Below, one piece after another: positions 17,112 through 28,000 of a DNA stretch of 64,000 nucleotides. The stretch comes from Verrucomicrobiota bacterium. Its GTDB lineage: Bacteria > Verrucomicrobiota > Verrucomicrobiia > Opitutales > Opitutaceae. Under the pieces are notes generated by a model. That model saw only the letters and a program-made list of their open reading frames with translations, was not told the origin of the DNA and searched no databases. The stretch lies in contig JACTNC010000059.1 in the NCBI GenBank assembly GCA_014584295.1, positions 33,044-97,043 of the forward strand, written 5' to 3'. Position numbers and translations under genes: made by a program. How positions within the stretch are numbered: the stretch's first letter is position 1; the number at the start of each line of letters is the position of its first letter.

Positions 17112-18215
17112 TCAGGACGAGATCCGCAGCAGATCGGAGAAGAAGGCTGCATCCAGATCGAGAGAGGGGCCGATCCGACGAACGGTTTTTCCCTGCTTCC
17201 ATGTCCCGGAAACGAAGTAGTTCATGGCGCGCACGGGTGGACCGGATTCACCACGGTGAAGTTGCGACACCACGAGGTCGACTGCGGCTGATCCGATATG
17301 GTCGCTGTTCCCGTAAACGCCGCTTGTGTTCTTGTGCTCAGGCACCCAGTCGAGATGCACCCATCCGACCGAAGGAGATCCGCTTCTTTCGTGCAACTGA
17401 AGCAGTGAGTGGATCACTTGGTCGGTGCCAAACACGACATCGGGGCGGTGACGTTTCAGCCAGCGTGCCAGTTTGCCCGGATCGTCTCTTTGGTAGCGAC
17501 AAATCGGCAGTTTTGCGAGGCCCCGCGTGTACTCCTGGACCGCCCAAAAACCCGCGGAGCAGCGGTGCGCCATCGCGCTGTCAAAGTGTTCTCCCACGAC
17601 AAGGCCAAGCCTTCGGTAGCCGAGGGCGAGCACCTCGCGTGCCGCGATAATCGCCCGCATGTATTGGTCGTTGGCAACGTAGTGGATCTGAGGTCGGGAC
17701 AACGGGACGCCCACTGATGCAGCTGCAAACGGAGTGATGTCGATTGGCAGCACTCGGTTTGGACACGATGTACTCGGTGCGTGCTCGACCACGATTCCCA
17801 TGATATTCCGTGCATGGAGCATCTCCAGCAGCCTGCGCGGGGAGAGGCCTGGCTCGAGAAAGAACTCGTCAAGATTGTATCCCAGTTCCGAGGCGCGGCG
17901 GCGTGCCCCTTCGACGTAGTTCCGATACACGCGTCCTGCGAGGAGCGGTGTGGATTCCGGAACCGTGTGGATGTAGCCCAGTGTTCCTCTAAAACCGGCA
18001 TTTCTCCTTCGAACGCGCGACAGAAGCAGAGATACGAGAGGATTCGGAGTGTAGCCCAGCTTTCTGGCGGCCGTATGGATCTTCCTGCGGGTCTTTTCCG
18101 GCAATCGCGGATCGTTGCGCAAGGCGAGCGACACCGTGGAGAGGTGCACGTTGACGGCGTCCGCGATCATCTTCTGCGTGACGATGGTCTTGCCGATCTG
18201 GTTCAACGATTGCAC
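17112..18215 (-). CDS. LacI-family transcriptional regulator (1)
   Basis: The N-terminal helix-turn-helix (TQKMIADAVNVHLSTVSLALRND) and hinge (TRRKIHTAARKLGYTPNP) are typical of LacI. A periplasmic-binding-protein-like ligand domain follows (GYRRLGLVVGE, RPDVVFGTDQVIHSLL). It probably senses a sugar and represses the neighbouring receptor genes. The start is uncertain: GTG at 18215 puts the HTH near the N-terminus as in the family, while an upstream in-frame GTG at 18260 would add 15 residues. It is divergent from TonB receptor 2 and upstream of receptor 1 on the same strand. Confidence 0.92.
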   Translation of the reverse strand: MQSLNQIGKTIVTQKMIADAVNVHLSTVSLALRNDPRLPEKTRRKIHTAARKLGYTPNPLVSLLLSRVRRRNAGFRGTLGYIHTVPESTPLLAGRVYRNYVEGARRRASELGYNLDEFFLEPGLSPRRLLEMLHARNIMGIVVEHAPSTSCPNRVLPIDITPFAAASVGVPLSRPQIHYVANDQYMRAIIAAREVLALGYRRLGLVVGEHFDSAMAHRCSAGFWAVQEYTRGLAKLPICRYQRDDPGKLARWLKRHRPDVVFGTDQVIHSLLQLHERSGSPSVGWVHLDWVPEHKNTSGVYGNSDHIGSAAVDLVVSQLHRGESGPPVRAMNYFVSGTWKQGKTVRRIGPSLDLDAAFFSDLLRISS

Positions 18216-18318
18216 TGAACAGGCGCCGTGCCTGGTGGTCAACGGGCAAGATGCTACCACGGCCGCTTGAAAATGGGGTTGCCTGCATCCGAAGGCTGCC
18301 CGATTTCGTCAAATTCAT

Positions 18319-18336
18319 ACAACGGTTTGAATGACC
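18319..18336. promoter_or_regulatory. Weak candidate operator between LacI 1 and TonB receptor 2
   Basis: The stretch TTCATACAACGGTTTGAA has outer TTCA/TGAA symmetry around a CAACGG core. It lies in the divergent promoter region between LacI 1 and receptor 2. A related CAACGTTTCAAA half-symmetric sequence occurs upstream of receptor 3 (about 28275-28286). The similarity is suggestive only. Confidence 0.25.
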
Positions 18337-18484
18337 ATGGGCTTGCTTGACCGGCTGTCCCGATGTCAGGGGTCATCGACAATGCAACAATCGTGTAACC
18401 CGCGCGTTTTGGCTCGCGGTCCCCAGTTAGCCATGCAGTGAAGTGGGTTTCACTTCGACATTTCCTCACCACTCATACCTCAGC

Positions 18485-21406
18485 ATGAATAACAAAAGCC
18501 TCTTGTACCTGTGCGCCCCATGGCTGTGGGCAGCTTTCTTCGCGACGGCGGCTGCTTTGCCGACATTTGGACAGTCGGTTTCTGGATCGAGTTCACCGGA
18601 AAGGAAACCGGATGAGGAAGTCATCAAGCTTTCACCCTTCGAAGTCCGTCCGGATGATGATGTGGGATACCAGGCAGCCAACACGACCTCGGGCAGCCGC
18701 TTAAACACCAGCCTGAAGGATACCGCAGCGTTTATCTCCGCGTTTACACCGGAATTTCTATCCGACATCGCGGCCACGAGTGTCACCGACATGTTGGCCT
18801 TCGCGACCAACGCCGAGCTCAACGCCGGCGATTCCGAGGGTTCGGGCTTCAACAATCCGCGTGACTTCAGCTCCCGCGGCGGCGAGCCCTTCCGCATTCG
18901 AGGTATTCCTGCCAATGTCTCCACGGACTACGTTGCCACTGCCATTCCTCAGGATCTCTACAATATCGAGCGGGCCGAGGTCGCCTCCGGAGCAAACTCG
19001 ATTCTTTTTGGTTCCGGTGACGCCGGCGGTATCGTTGCGCTCTCAACCAAGAAGGCTCGTGTCAACCGCAACCGTTACCAAGGTCAGATCCAGGCTGGCT
19101 CCTGGGAATCATGGAGGTATAGCGCAGACCTCAACCAGGTAATCCTGCCGCGTCGCCTCGCGATTCGCGTCAATGGTCTCTACGAGGACGCCGACACGTG
19201 GAGAACCTTTGAATACAACAAGCAGAAGCGGTACACGGTCGGACTGACTTTCAAGCCCTTCAAATCGACCAGCATTTCCGCCTCTTTTGAGGACGGCTTG
19301 ACCGACAAGAGCGTCGGCCTCCGGTGGAATGTGACGGATCAGTACAGCGTATGGAATGCAACCGGGCGCACGGTCACTGATACGCTGCCAACGCCGACTG
19401 CGAATGCGCAGGCAGTTGGATTGGCGGCATTCAATGCGAACCAGCGTTTTACATATTTCACCCAGGACGGATTTGTTTCCAATCTCAGGCAGGAATTGCA
19501 GACGACGATTACTCCGAAGCCGGCGAGCACGCTGCTGCCACTCTCGGTCTTCCCGATCACCGTGAACTGGGCGGGACCCGAGGTATACCTGAAGCGCGAT
19601 TTCAACAATGGCCAGGTCGTGCTCGACCAGAACATCGGTGAACGCTTCGCCTTTCAGGCGGGATATTATCGCAACTTTACCGATGCGCGTGCGAGGACCT
19701 TTTTCTACAACAGCAACAATATGGATCTCTATGGAGATCCGAACAAGAACATCCCTGCTTCCAGCGGATCGGGCACTATGGTAAACCCGCGTGCGGGCCA
19801 AGTTTACCTCGAATCGAATCAGCGTGGAGATTTTACCACCACGGAGAATGAAGTCTATCGACTTACAGGCGTCTATGAACTCGACGCCAAGTGGCTGGGG
19901 AATCACCGCATTGCAGGGCTCTACGAGCGCGCAGTCACTGATGAGGAAACACGCGCAACCCGCGAAATCCTTGTCAAGCCAGGCAACATTCCGGTTCAGA
20001 ACGCCAATGCGCCAGAGAATGTTCAGAACTCCGTCTGGCGCCGCAATTATCTCACGGAGGGGGACTATTCCACCTACGCACTTCACGGACTCTACAAGCC
20101 GATCACGCCCTTTACCTACCTGGGGAACACGCTTTCCAGCAGGGAAGTGGTCACAGGCGAGTTGATATCCCAGAAGAAGATTTCGAGTTACGTCCTAGCA
20201 GCACAGAGCACCTGGATGAACCGTCCTGGCGCGACCTGGCTCCGGAGGCTTACGTCGACGCTTGGGTATCGTGAGGATCAGATCGAATACTACGATACTC
20301 CATCGGGCCGTGTAGCCGCCGGCGATCCGCGCATTGCCTCGGGTGAACGCTTGCTTAACGAGGTTGCGGCAATTCGTCAGTTTGATCGGAACGACATCAA
20401 GGCGACCACGCTGACCGCGGGTGCCGTCCTGGCGGTGCACAAGCGCCTCTCGGTCCTCTACAATCGGTCGAGCAACATTGGTGCACCGCGATTTAACCGC
20501 CGTATTCTTCCCGATGGGCGCATTCCTCCGACACCTGAAGGCAAGAATTGGGAGGCTGGTGTGATGATCGACCTGTTCGGCGACGACAGATATTTTGCTC
20601 GAATCAACTATTTCGACACCTCGCAGGTCGGAGATGCAGCGGTCTCTCCGAGCGGAGCGGTTACCAACGCAAGCGCCCTCGGTCGGTCGCAGACGCTGGA
20701 GATTCTTGCCGAATTTGTGCGGCTCGGTCGAATGACTCAGGCAGAGGCGGACAAGCAGGGCTTCAACTGGAACGCCGCCATCATCGACACCGCGACACAC
20801 GGGTATGAAATTGAGTTTGTCGGGAATCCCACACGCAACTGGACGTTCCGCGCCAACTATTCCCACAGCCTTCGCGATCGTGAGAACTTTTTCGAAGAAG
20901 GGCGCATATTCTTCACGGCGAAGTTTGAGGAATGGAGAAAGCTCGCGAGTGGAGATCCCGCCTTGCAGGCCTTTGTCGAGGAGAGAATTGCCACGATTCA
21001 GAACAATGAGATCGATGGCCGGGCCGCCGCACAGGAGCAGGGTTTCGGGAACATCCCTCACAAGTTCAATGTGGTGAGCCGTTATGGCTTCACAGAAGGT
21101 ACGTTGAAGGGGGCGTTTGTGGGTGGTGCGGTGCGCTACCAGAGCAAGGTATTCTCCCAGACCGATACGAACACCGGGCGCGACTACTTTGCCAACGAAT
21201 CCATCTACGCCGATGCATTTGCTGGTTACAAGTTCCGCGTTTCGTGGCTGCCAAAGGCGCAGCTCACGCTGCAGCTCAATATCAGGAACCTGACAAACTC
21301 CTACCTTGTCACCACGGCCCGGTGGAATGCCGACTTCAGCGGTCCACGCCGCTTGTATGTGCATGATCCGCGCTCGTTCCGGCTCACTGGAACACTGGAA
21401 TTCTGA
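18485..21406 (+). CDS. TonB-dependent outer-membrane receptor (2)
   Basis: This receptor of about 973 residues begins at the ATG of MNNKSLLYLC, which gives a normal signal peptide ending near TFGQ. Then come IKLSPFEV, the plug (SGSRLNTSLKDTAAFISAFTPEFLSDIAA, RIRGIPANVSTDYVATAIP) and NSILFGSGDAGGIV. The barrel ends in LTGTLEF with a terminal Phe. It is divergent from LacI 1 and followed on the same strand by a sulfatase. A ligand related to that sulfatase's glycan is a reasonable inference. Confidence 0.95.
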   Translation: MNNKSLLYLCAPWLWAAFFATAAALPTFGQSVSGSSSPERKPDEEVIKLSPFEVRPDDDVGYQAANTTSGSRLNTSLKDTAAFISAFTPEFLSDIAATSVTDMLAFATNAELNAGDSEGSGFNNPRDFSSRGGEPFRIRGIPANVSTDYVATAIPQDLYNIERAEVASGANSILFGSGDAGGIVALSTKKARVNRNRYQGQIQAGSWESWRYSADLNQVILPRRLAIRVNGLYEDADTWRTFEYNKQKRYTVGLTFKPFKSTSISASFEDGLTDKSVGLRWNVTDQYSVWNATGRTVTDTLPTPTANAQAVGLAAFNANQRFTYFTQDGFVSNLRQELQTTITPKPASTLLPLSVFPITVNWAGPEVYLKRDFNNGQVVLDQNIGERFAFQAGYYRNFTDARARTFFYNSNNMDLYGDPNKNIPASSGSGTMVNPRAGQVYLESNQRGDFTTTENEVYRLTGVYELDAKWLGNHRIAGLYERAVTDEETRATREILVKPGNIPVQNANAPENVQNSVWRRNYLTEGDYSTYALHGLYKPITPFTYLGNTLSSREVVTGELISQKKISSYVLAAQSTWMNRPGATWLRRLTSTLGYREDQIEYYDTPSGRVAAGDPRIASGERLLNEVAAIRQFDRNDIKATTLTAGAVLAVHKRLSVLYNRSSNIGAPRFNRRILPDGRIPPTPEGKNWEAGVMIDLFGDDRYFARINYFDTSQVGDAAVSPSGAVTNASALGRSQTLEILAEFVRLGRMTQAEADKQGFNWNAAIIDTATHGYEIEFVGNPTRNWTFRANYSHSLRDRENFFEEGRIFFTAKFEEWRKLASGDPALQAFVEERIATIQNNEIDGRAAAQEQGFGNIPHKFNVVSRYGFTEGTLKGAFVGGAVRYQSKVFSQTDTNTGRDYFANESIYADAFAGYKFRVSWLPKAQLTLQLNIRNLTNSYLVTTARWNADFSGPRRLYVHDPRSFRLTGTLEF

Positions 21407-21432
21407 ACTCGAATGTACGGGCCGCCTTATCC

Positions 21433-21469
21433 CAACGCCACCGTTGTCCTGAGCGACGACGGGGCGTTG
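21433..21469 (+). terminator. Long hairpin after TonB receptor 2
   Basis: CAACGCC (21433-21439) pairs with GGCGTTG (21463-21469). Inside it CCGTTGTC pairs with GACGACGG, leaving a CTGAGC loop. This gives a two-part stem of about 15 bp, 27 bases after the receptor stop. No U-tract follows (CCTTGGTG), so it may be an mRNA 3'-end stabiliser or a weak terminator. Confidence 0.45.
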
Positions 21470-21575
21470 CCTTGGTGTGTCCGGCGGGAATTCCAATTTC
21501 GGATGAGCGATCGGGAAGATCTTGGAATGGGTCGCCGAAGGGTGTGCACTTGATGGCCATCAGACTGATCGTGTC

Positions 21576-22919
21576 ATGAATCCTTGGGTCCGTATTCTCT
21601 GCTTTGCCCTTTTGGCAATTGAGACATCTCTTCCCGCCAGGCCGCCGAATGTCATTTTTATTCTTGCCGACGATCTGGGCTACGGCGACATCGGGCCGTT
21701 TGGGCAGAAGTTGATCAAGACTCCGAACCTTGACCGGATGGCTGCCGAGGGCACGCGGTATGTTCAGTCCTACACGGGTGCGACGGTGTGTGCGCCGTCA
21801 CGTTGCAGTCTGATGACCGGCTTGCACAACGGCCATGCGACGATACGCGGCAATCGAGAAATCAAACCCGAGGGCCAGCAGCCAATGCCGGCTGACACTT
21901 TCACCGTGGCCCATCTCTTCAAGAAGGCGGGCTATGCGACAGGTGCTGCAGGCAAATGGGGACTTGGTTATCCGGGGTCAACGAGCACGCCCGACAAGAT
22001 GGGTTTCGATTTTTTCTTTGGATACAACTGTCAGTTGCTCGCCCACAACTACTATCCGGATCATCTCTGGCGCAACAACGAGCGGATCGAACTCGATGGA
22101 AAGACGTATTCCCATGACCTGATTGCCGGCGAGGCGCTTGAGTTCATTCGCAGGAATCGCACCCAACCTTTCTTCCTCTACGCCGCATTCACGATCCCGC
22201 ACTCGAAACTGCAGATTCCCGACCTCGGTCCCTACGGGAACGAGCCATGGCCGGAAAATCTCAAGACCATCGCTGCAATGATCACGCGATTGGACCGTGA
22301 TGTTGGTCGAATCCTTGCGCTCGTGAAGGAATTGGGGCTCGATGAGAACACGCTGGTGTTTTTTGCCAGCGACAACGGAGCGGTCTGGCGGGATGAACTT
22401 TTCAATCACTCAGGCCCGCTGCGCGGATACAAGCGCGACATGTATGAAGGCGGCATCCGGTCACCCACCATTGCCCGCTGGCCGGGGCACATTAGCAAAG
22501 GGGCGACGAGTGATCAGGTGTGGGCATTTTGGGATTTCCTTCCGACGATGGGAGAACTCGTCGGCGTGAAGCCGCCAGCGGGATTGGATGGGATTTCGGT
22601 GCTGCCGGCATTGCTGGGGCGCAGAAAGATATCCCACCCACCACTCTATTATGAATTTCACGAACGCGGTTTTCACCAGGCCGCCCGCATGGGAGAGTGG
22701 AAGGCCGTGCGCCTTGGGACCAAGGAACCCATCCAGTTGTATGATCTGCCGCAGGATCCGTCGGAAACAACTGATGTTGCAGCCAGCCATCCAGACGTTG
22801 TGGCGCAGTTCGACAAATTTCTGAAGGAAGCCCGCACCGATACACCCGTCTGGCCGATCAACGAGTCCCCGCGCGGAGGGAAAAGCAGCCAGAAGGCAAA
22901 ACAATCCTCGCCGAAATGA
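21576..22919 (+). CDS. Sulfatase (arylsulfatase/GalNAc-6-sulfatase-like)
   Basis: This type I sulfatase of about 447 residues has a short signal peptide (MNPWVRILCFALLAIETSLPA) and starts at the ATG at 21576. Key motifs are VIFILADDLGYGD, CAPSR with its Cys at about residue 72, GAAGKWGLG, and ASDNGAVW. GKWGLG has Gly where many relatives have His (GKWHLG). Its stop overlaps the ATG of the next gene by four bases (ATGA), so the two are translationally coupled. Confidence 0.92.
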   Translation: MNPWVRILCFALLAIETSLPARPPNVIFILADDLGYGDIGPFGQKLIKTPNLDRMAAEGTRYVQSYTGATVCAPSRCSLMTGLHNGHATIRGNREIKPEGQQPMPADTFTVAHLFKKAGYATGAAGKWGLGYPGSTSTPDKMGFDFFFGYNCQLLAHNYYPDHLWRNNERIELDGKTYSHDLIAGEALEFIRRNRTQPFFLYAAFTIPHSKLQIPDLGPYGNEPWPENLKTIAAMITRLDRDVGRILALVKELGLDENTLVFFASDNGAVWRDELFNHSGPLRGYKRDMYEGGIRSPTIARWPGHISKGATSDQVWAFWDFLPTMGELVGVKPPAGLDGISVLPALLGRRKISHPPLYYEFHERGFHQAARMGEWKAVRLGTKEPIQLYDLPQDPSETTDVAASHPDVVAQFDKFLKEARTDTPVWPINESPRGGKSSQKAKQSSPK

Positions 22920-25051
22920 AAGGGTGTAGGCAGAATTCTATGGTTCCTCCTGATCTGACCCGTCGGCAGGTGCTCAAGGGCATCGCTGCACTGGGTGCGC
23001 TGGGTGTGCTCCCTCGGATGCCAGCGGCCCGTCCCTCGCCGGCAGGACGGACCCGTATACTCGCGTATCTCCGGCGTCATGCCCGGCCGGATGGCGGTTA
23101 TGCGTTTGACGGCCAGCAGCGATCGCATCTCACACCCACGTTCGCGGTGATAGCGGCCCATCGACTGCTCGGTGCCGAACTGCCTGAGAAGGAGAGTCTC
23201 ATCGCGTTTGTGCGGACCCATCATCCGCGCGAGCTGAAAAAGCTAGAGCAGGAACGACGCATTTTTGAGTTCCAGCAGGTGCAGGCGTTGCGCTGGTTGG
23301 GTGACGATGCGGCGGACTTTCGCGAAAAGATCGGATCCATCATCAAGCCGCAGGAATACAAGCGGCAGTATGAGAGGAATGGATACCCGATTTTCCAGTC
23401 GGAGCTTGGCCTCGTCCAGTGCCATGCCCTGCTTGGTCTGCCCCTGGAGGCGCTTCAGCCGGCGTTTGGTGACTACCTCCGTTCGCGGCGTCGATCCAAC
23501 GGCAGTTACAACAATACGCCCGCGTCTGATGGTGGTGACGGGCACGTGATGAACACCTACTGGGGCCTGCTGGCCGCCGTATTGCTGGGCGGGGAAGGGG
23601 AGCTGCGCACAGAAACCGCAGCGTGGATCAAGGCTTGTCAGCGCAAGGGCGGGGGATTCACTTACCAACCTAACCCAGAGTTTTCGGGGATCGAGGATGC
23701 GGCCTATACGCGTGCCGCGGTGCGCTCCCTGCAGATGCTTGATGCCGCACCGGAAGAACGTGAACGCTGCGTGCAATGGCTGCTGTCGCTGGCAAATGCG
23801 GACGGTGGATTTTCCGACCGGCCCGGCTGGCGCAGCAATCCCCTCGCCACCTATTACGTGCTGGATGCGCTGGATGCACTCGGTGCGCTGGATCGCCTTG
23901 AAAATCTGTCCGGATCTCCCGTTCCCGTTCCGGCCAAGCTGCCGGCGAACCTGAAGGTGTTTTCGATTCAGCTTGAGGCGCATGGCACCGGCAGTCCCAT
24001 GGAAGCGGTAGCCCTTGCGGGTGCGCTGAAGATCGACCTTTGGGGTTCGAAGAACGCGAAACCTGGCTGGATCGAGCGAGCACAGGAAATTGCGGGCTCT
24101 CGAAAGGTGCCCGTGCAGTTTTTCACCGCCAACGAAGAGTATGGCACCTGGCTGGTGGCGCCGGGACTCGGCACCTACAGTCATACCTCGGATCTGTTTG
24201 CACCGTTCGGCCGGGATATCGGTCCGCCGCTTTCAGGTCCGACTGCGGTGAGCTGGCCTGACTATCGGGCCAGGCGGCTTGCTCCTTTGCAGCGTGGTGA
24301 CGGGCGCCTCTTCTGGCAGTTCGGGGAGAATGAGGAGCTTGTCCGGATCCTGCTGGACGACTCCGTTGCGCGGGGAGGATTTGCCGCGATCAGCACGTTT
24401 CACTTTGGGAATCCCGATTTCACGAATACGGAGCCGTTTCTTCACCGGTGGCGAGGCAGGATTCCATTTGTGGGCATGCAGGATGCCCACGGATCCGAGC
24501 CGTGGTGGTGGGCTGATATGACCGAGGGGTTCCGCACCTTGTTTCTCGCCAAGGAACCGACGTGGGAAGCGTGGTTGGAGGCGTTGAAGAAGGATTGGGT
24601 GGTGGCTGTGCGCCATGACGAAATGAGCAGGGGTGAGACCTGGATGCATGGGGGCTCGGATGAGGTTCTGGATTTTGTCCGAGGACGCGAAAGCGACTGG
24701 CGCTGGTGGGACAACCCCCGCGTGCGTCGACCGCTGGCATCGCTGGTGGCGCTTCGTCCCGAAGACAGGTTTGAGGTCGGGCATCCTCAAGAGGGCGTTG
24801 CCCTACGTGTGCGCTGTGCATGGAAAAACACCCCCCAAGGCTTCCCACGGGAGAGGCTCAGCGAATTGCTGACATTGCGGGTGGACGGCAGGGAGGTTGA
24901 GCCGAAGCTCGTTGAAACGCCCCGTCCAAGAGGGGAGGGAATTGCGGATTCCTTTTACCTCTACCCGTTGCCCCAGCCGGCGCGGCAAGCGGTCGCGACG
25001 GTTCGCGAGATTTCAAGTGGACGCAGCGAGACGATTTCCTGCCCTATCTGA
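22916..25051 (+). CDS. Tat-exported protein: prenyltransferase/squalene-oxidase-type repeats fused to a PHP-like domain
   Basis: The N-terminus has a twin-arginine signal (TRRQVLKGIAALGALGVLP); ATG 22940 is an alternative start. Residues about 45-340 contain repeats of the alpha/alpha-toroid type (PDGGYAFDG, SNGSYNNTPASDGGDG, GGGFTYQPNPEF, ADGGFSDRPGW). The second half (about 340-600) has AHGTGSPMEAVALAGALKIDLWG, STFHFGNPDF, GMQDAHGSEPWWW and VAVRHDEMSRGETW. These scattered His/Asp motifs recall PHP-type metal-dependent hydrolases. The 711-residue protein is coupled to a sulfatase by a four-base overlap. The combination is not one I can name, and the function is unknown. Confidence 0.7.
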   Translation: MKGCRQNSMVPPDLTRRQVLKGIAALGALGVLPRMPAARPSPAGRTRILAYLRRHARPDGGYAFDGQQRSHLTPTFAVIAAHRLLGAELPEKESLIAFVRTHHPRELKKLEQERRIFEFQQVQALRWLGDDAADFREKIGSIIKPQEYKRQYERNGYPIFQSELGLVQCHALLGLPLEALQPAFGDYLRSRRRSNGSYNNTPASDGGDGHVMNTYWGLLAAVLLGGEGELRTETAAWIKACQRKGGGFTYQPNPEFSGIEDAAYTRAAVRSLQMLDAAPEERERCVQWLLSLANADGGFSDRPGWRSNPLATYYVLDALDALGALDRLENLSGSPVPVPAKLPANLKVFSIQLEAHGTGSPMEAVALAGALKIDLWGSKNAKPGWIERAQEIAGSRKVPVQFFTANEEYGTWLVAPGLGTYSHTSDLFAPFGRDIGPPLSGPTAVSWPDYRARRLAPLQRGDGRLFWQFGENEELVRILLDDSVARGGFAAISTFHFGNPDFTNTEPFLHRWRGRIPFVGMQDAHGSEPWWWADMTEGFRTLFLAKEPTWEAWLEALKKDWVVAVRHDEMSRGETWMHGGSDEVLDFVRGRESDWRWWDNPRVRRPLASLVALRPEDRFEVGHPQEGVALRVRCAWKNTPQGFPRERLSELLTLRVDGREVEPKLVETPRPRGEGIADSFYLYPLPQPARQAVATVREISSGRSETISCPI

Positions 25052-25071
25052 TCGCGATCACTTTCTGGCCC

Positions 25072-28000
25072 TCAGAAATCAACTCCGAAAGTAACTGTGA
25101 CTAACCTTGGTTCGACTGTGATGATTTGGGAAACAGCGCCGGTTGTAAGAGCGTAAATTGGAATAGTATCGGTTCTATCCAAGAGGTTTCGAATGTTGAG
25201 TTGAATTCGATAGTCGAAACCTCCAAAAAAGTTCGCCTTGCCTTTATATCCAGAAAAGAAGTCGAAGTAATATTCAGTTGGCCCTTTGTAGGTAGTACCT
25301 AGGTCAAGTACGGTAGTTCCCGACCCGCTGGCTTTGACTCCGTATCCAATGACGGATGCACCACGATAGCGAAGTGCGGCGCCGATATTAAATCCCTTGA
25401 GTCGACCTTCGGTAAATTGGTATTTGACTATTCCGTTAAGGCGGAGCGCGCGAATGGAAGGATTTGAACGGCCGTCCACTGCCTCCATGAATGCCAGCGC
25501 ATTACCGACAACCTGACTTTGATAATATGCTGCCAATGTCTGACCCGTTGGCTGCGCGTCGTCGTAGGGAGCGGTGTTCCACGTCACGGGCTTGCCTGTT
25601 GAATCGACTTCGCCGTTTTTGGCCACAACACTTTGCCAGACCGGAAGGCGCTTGGCCACCCAATCGAACCAGATCCGGCCTATGTTGGATTCAACAGATG
25701 TCCCCTTGGATCCATTGATTCTGATATTCCAATTCCGTGTTGGGCTGAAATTTAGCTCCGCTTCGTAACCCTTGGCATCGATGTCGGAAGAAATGTTATA
25801 ATTGAGGTTTGGCAGAACCGGAAAGCCGCGCATATTGCCGTCTTTCACACTGATCTGGGGCAGGTCAGGATCCAACTCGATCACCCGGTTTTCTATGTTT
25901 CTGAACTGGTTGGTAAAATTGTTGATCTGTTGATTTGCGCGTGTCGGACTCGCAGTGTTCTCGTAGCGACTTAGCTTCAACGACAGCTTGTTCTGTAGTA
26001 AATCGATCCGTAGGCCGTAGTCACGGCCTTCGCCAGCTGTACCCGGGACCAAGTCGCCGTAGGGGTCCCTCCTCCCTGTATTTAAATTGAAAGTCGTGGA
26101 CTTGTTGTAGGTCAGAGAAAGCCATGGAATCGGACGCGCAACGATGCCAAGGTTGCGAGTGAGTCCGGATTCCCTTTCACCGTAGGGATCATAGCTCACA
26201 TCCCAAAGCACGGGGTATAATCCGGAAAAATCTTGAGTTATCGATGCATTGTCCAGCGTGGCCGTGCGTACACCATCCTTGCGATAGCCATAGGTGAGAA
26301 TCAGTCGATCGCGCTGTTGACGATCTGGCAGGAAGTATCCCTGCCACACGAAGATTTTCGAATCGAGCTTACTTCTGATTCCGCTTGTGGCCGCTTGTGC
26401 TCCCAAGCGTTTGCCTTGGGCGGTCACATAGGGCGAGATATAGTAGAGTTCATAGGGCTTGCCGTTGGCATCTTTTGTAATCCATTGACCCCAGAATGGG
26501 CCAAAGGCGATGGTAGCTTCATAAGGATCACCGAGGTAGTGGCGGTATTGTGGAATACGTGATGCGTGGTTTGCCCAATTTACGAAAGTTTTTGGTCGGA
26601 GCGTTACTCCCGGGATGACCGGATCATCAAGAATGCGGCGCTGAAAAGTATTCTGGTTAAGGCTCTGTTCCTTGGAGAAAGAATACAGGCCCAGCAGCCT
26701 GTGGCGGCCGAGCCACTTCATCCATTTCATGCGTCTTCCTAACTCCTTCCCAGCGTCATATTCATAGGAAAGCGTTGCACGCCAGTCTTCGCGATCGAAA
26801 TACTGGAGGCGGTTCGCGGAAGTACCCTGAAAATAATATTCGCCCGCATGGGGGTTGGGCGTGTTGGTGCCCGGGATGAACTGGTTGGCATCGACCTGAA
26901 GCCGTATATTGGTACCGCTTGGGTTGCTGCCTGCAGAGAGAATCTCATTGTTGGACTTGTCGTAATTATAAGCCAATTCAAGAAAGAGCTTATCGCCGAT
27001 GGAGTGTTCGAGAATCACTGTTGCATTGCGACCATCTAAACCGTTCTTGCGACTGTAACCCAGGATATTGACGTCGAGCGGAAATATTGAGGAGTCCAGC
27101 AGAGAGTAACTGGCACCCGCATCAAAAGTGGGATCCACCCCAGGGAGCGTGCCCGGCCCCTTTACCGTGACCGAATTTCGCCAGCTCCGCATGAGCGAAG
27201 GGTCCTCCCCTTGGATCATGACGGGATTTTCACCTGATTGAGCGAAGATCCGGTTGCTGCCGATGCTGGTGAAGCTGGTGTTGTTGTAGATGGGCTTGGG
27301 CGAGGCATATCCGCTTCCGGCTATCTGATTCGCGTTTAGCCAGGGAGTGACGAAGTCAAAAGGCGCAACTGCTGATGCGCGGTTCGTTTCCCGATTGATG
27401 CGTTCGCCTTGGATGATCAACGTTGTGCGTTGGAATGGTTTGAACGTGAGCGATCCAAAAATACGATCGTCATTGTCGAAGTTGGGAGCCTTCGAGGTGT
27501 AGGTTTCCTTTGTCAGCCCCATCAGGCGAATGGCGAGCTTCCTTGGAAACACTACAACATTTGCGTCGAAGGTTGCCCGCTTTGAATCCTCGGAGCTATA
27601 TTGCACAGAAAAGCCGTACTTGTTGCGCATTTCCGCGCGAGCCGGTGTGGCGTCAAGTATGCCAGCAGGGCTGCCGAGGCCGAAAAGAATGGAATTGGGG
27701 CCACTTGCGACTGTGGCGCGATCGATATTGTAGTTATCAGTAGGGCTCCTGGTTGGAAAGAAGTTTCGCGACATGGTAGCTTCGTCAATTCCCCTTACTC
27801 TGGCAGGCGCAGCGGGGAACTGCGCGTCGTTGACCGGACCTTCACTATATTCGCTCCGGCTTTCTGAGTTGGCAGTGTAGATCAGTGCGTCGTCGAAATT
27901 TGTCATGCCAAGGTCCTGCATGAACTCCTTCGTCAATGTTTCGAGTTGATTGGGCACGTCGCGATAATTCGTGCGCAGGCGCGTGCCACCCACGGTTTCC

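Noticed and set aside
19109..21496. Two long minus-strand open frames opposite TonB receptor 2
   Set aside because: They lie antisense to the receptor and show no recognisable protein features.
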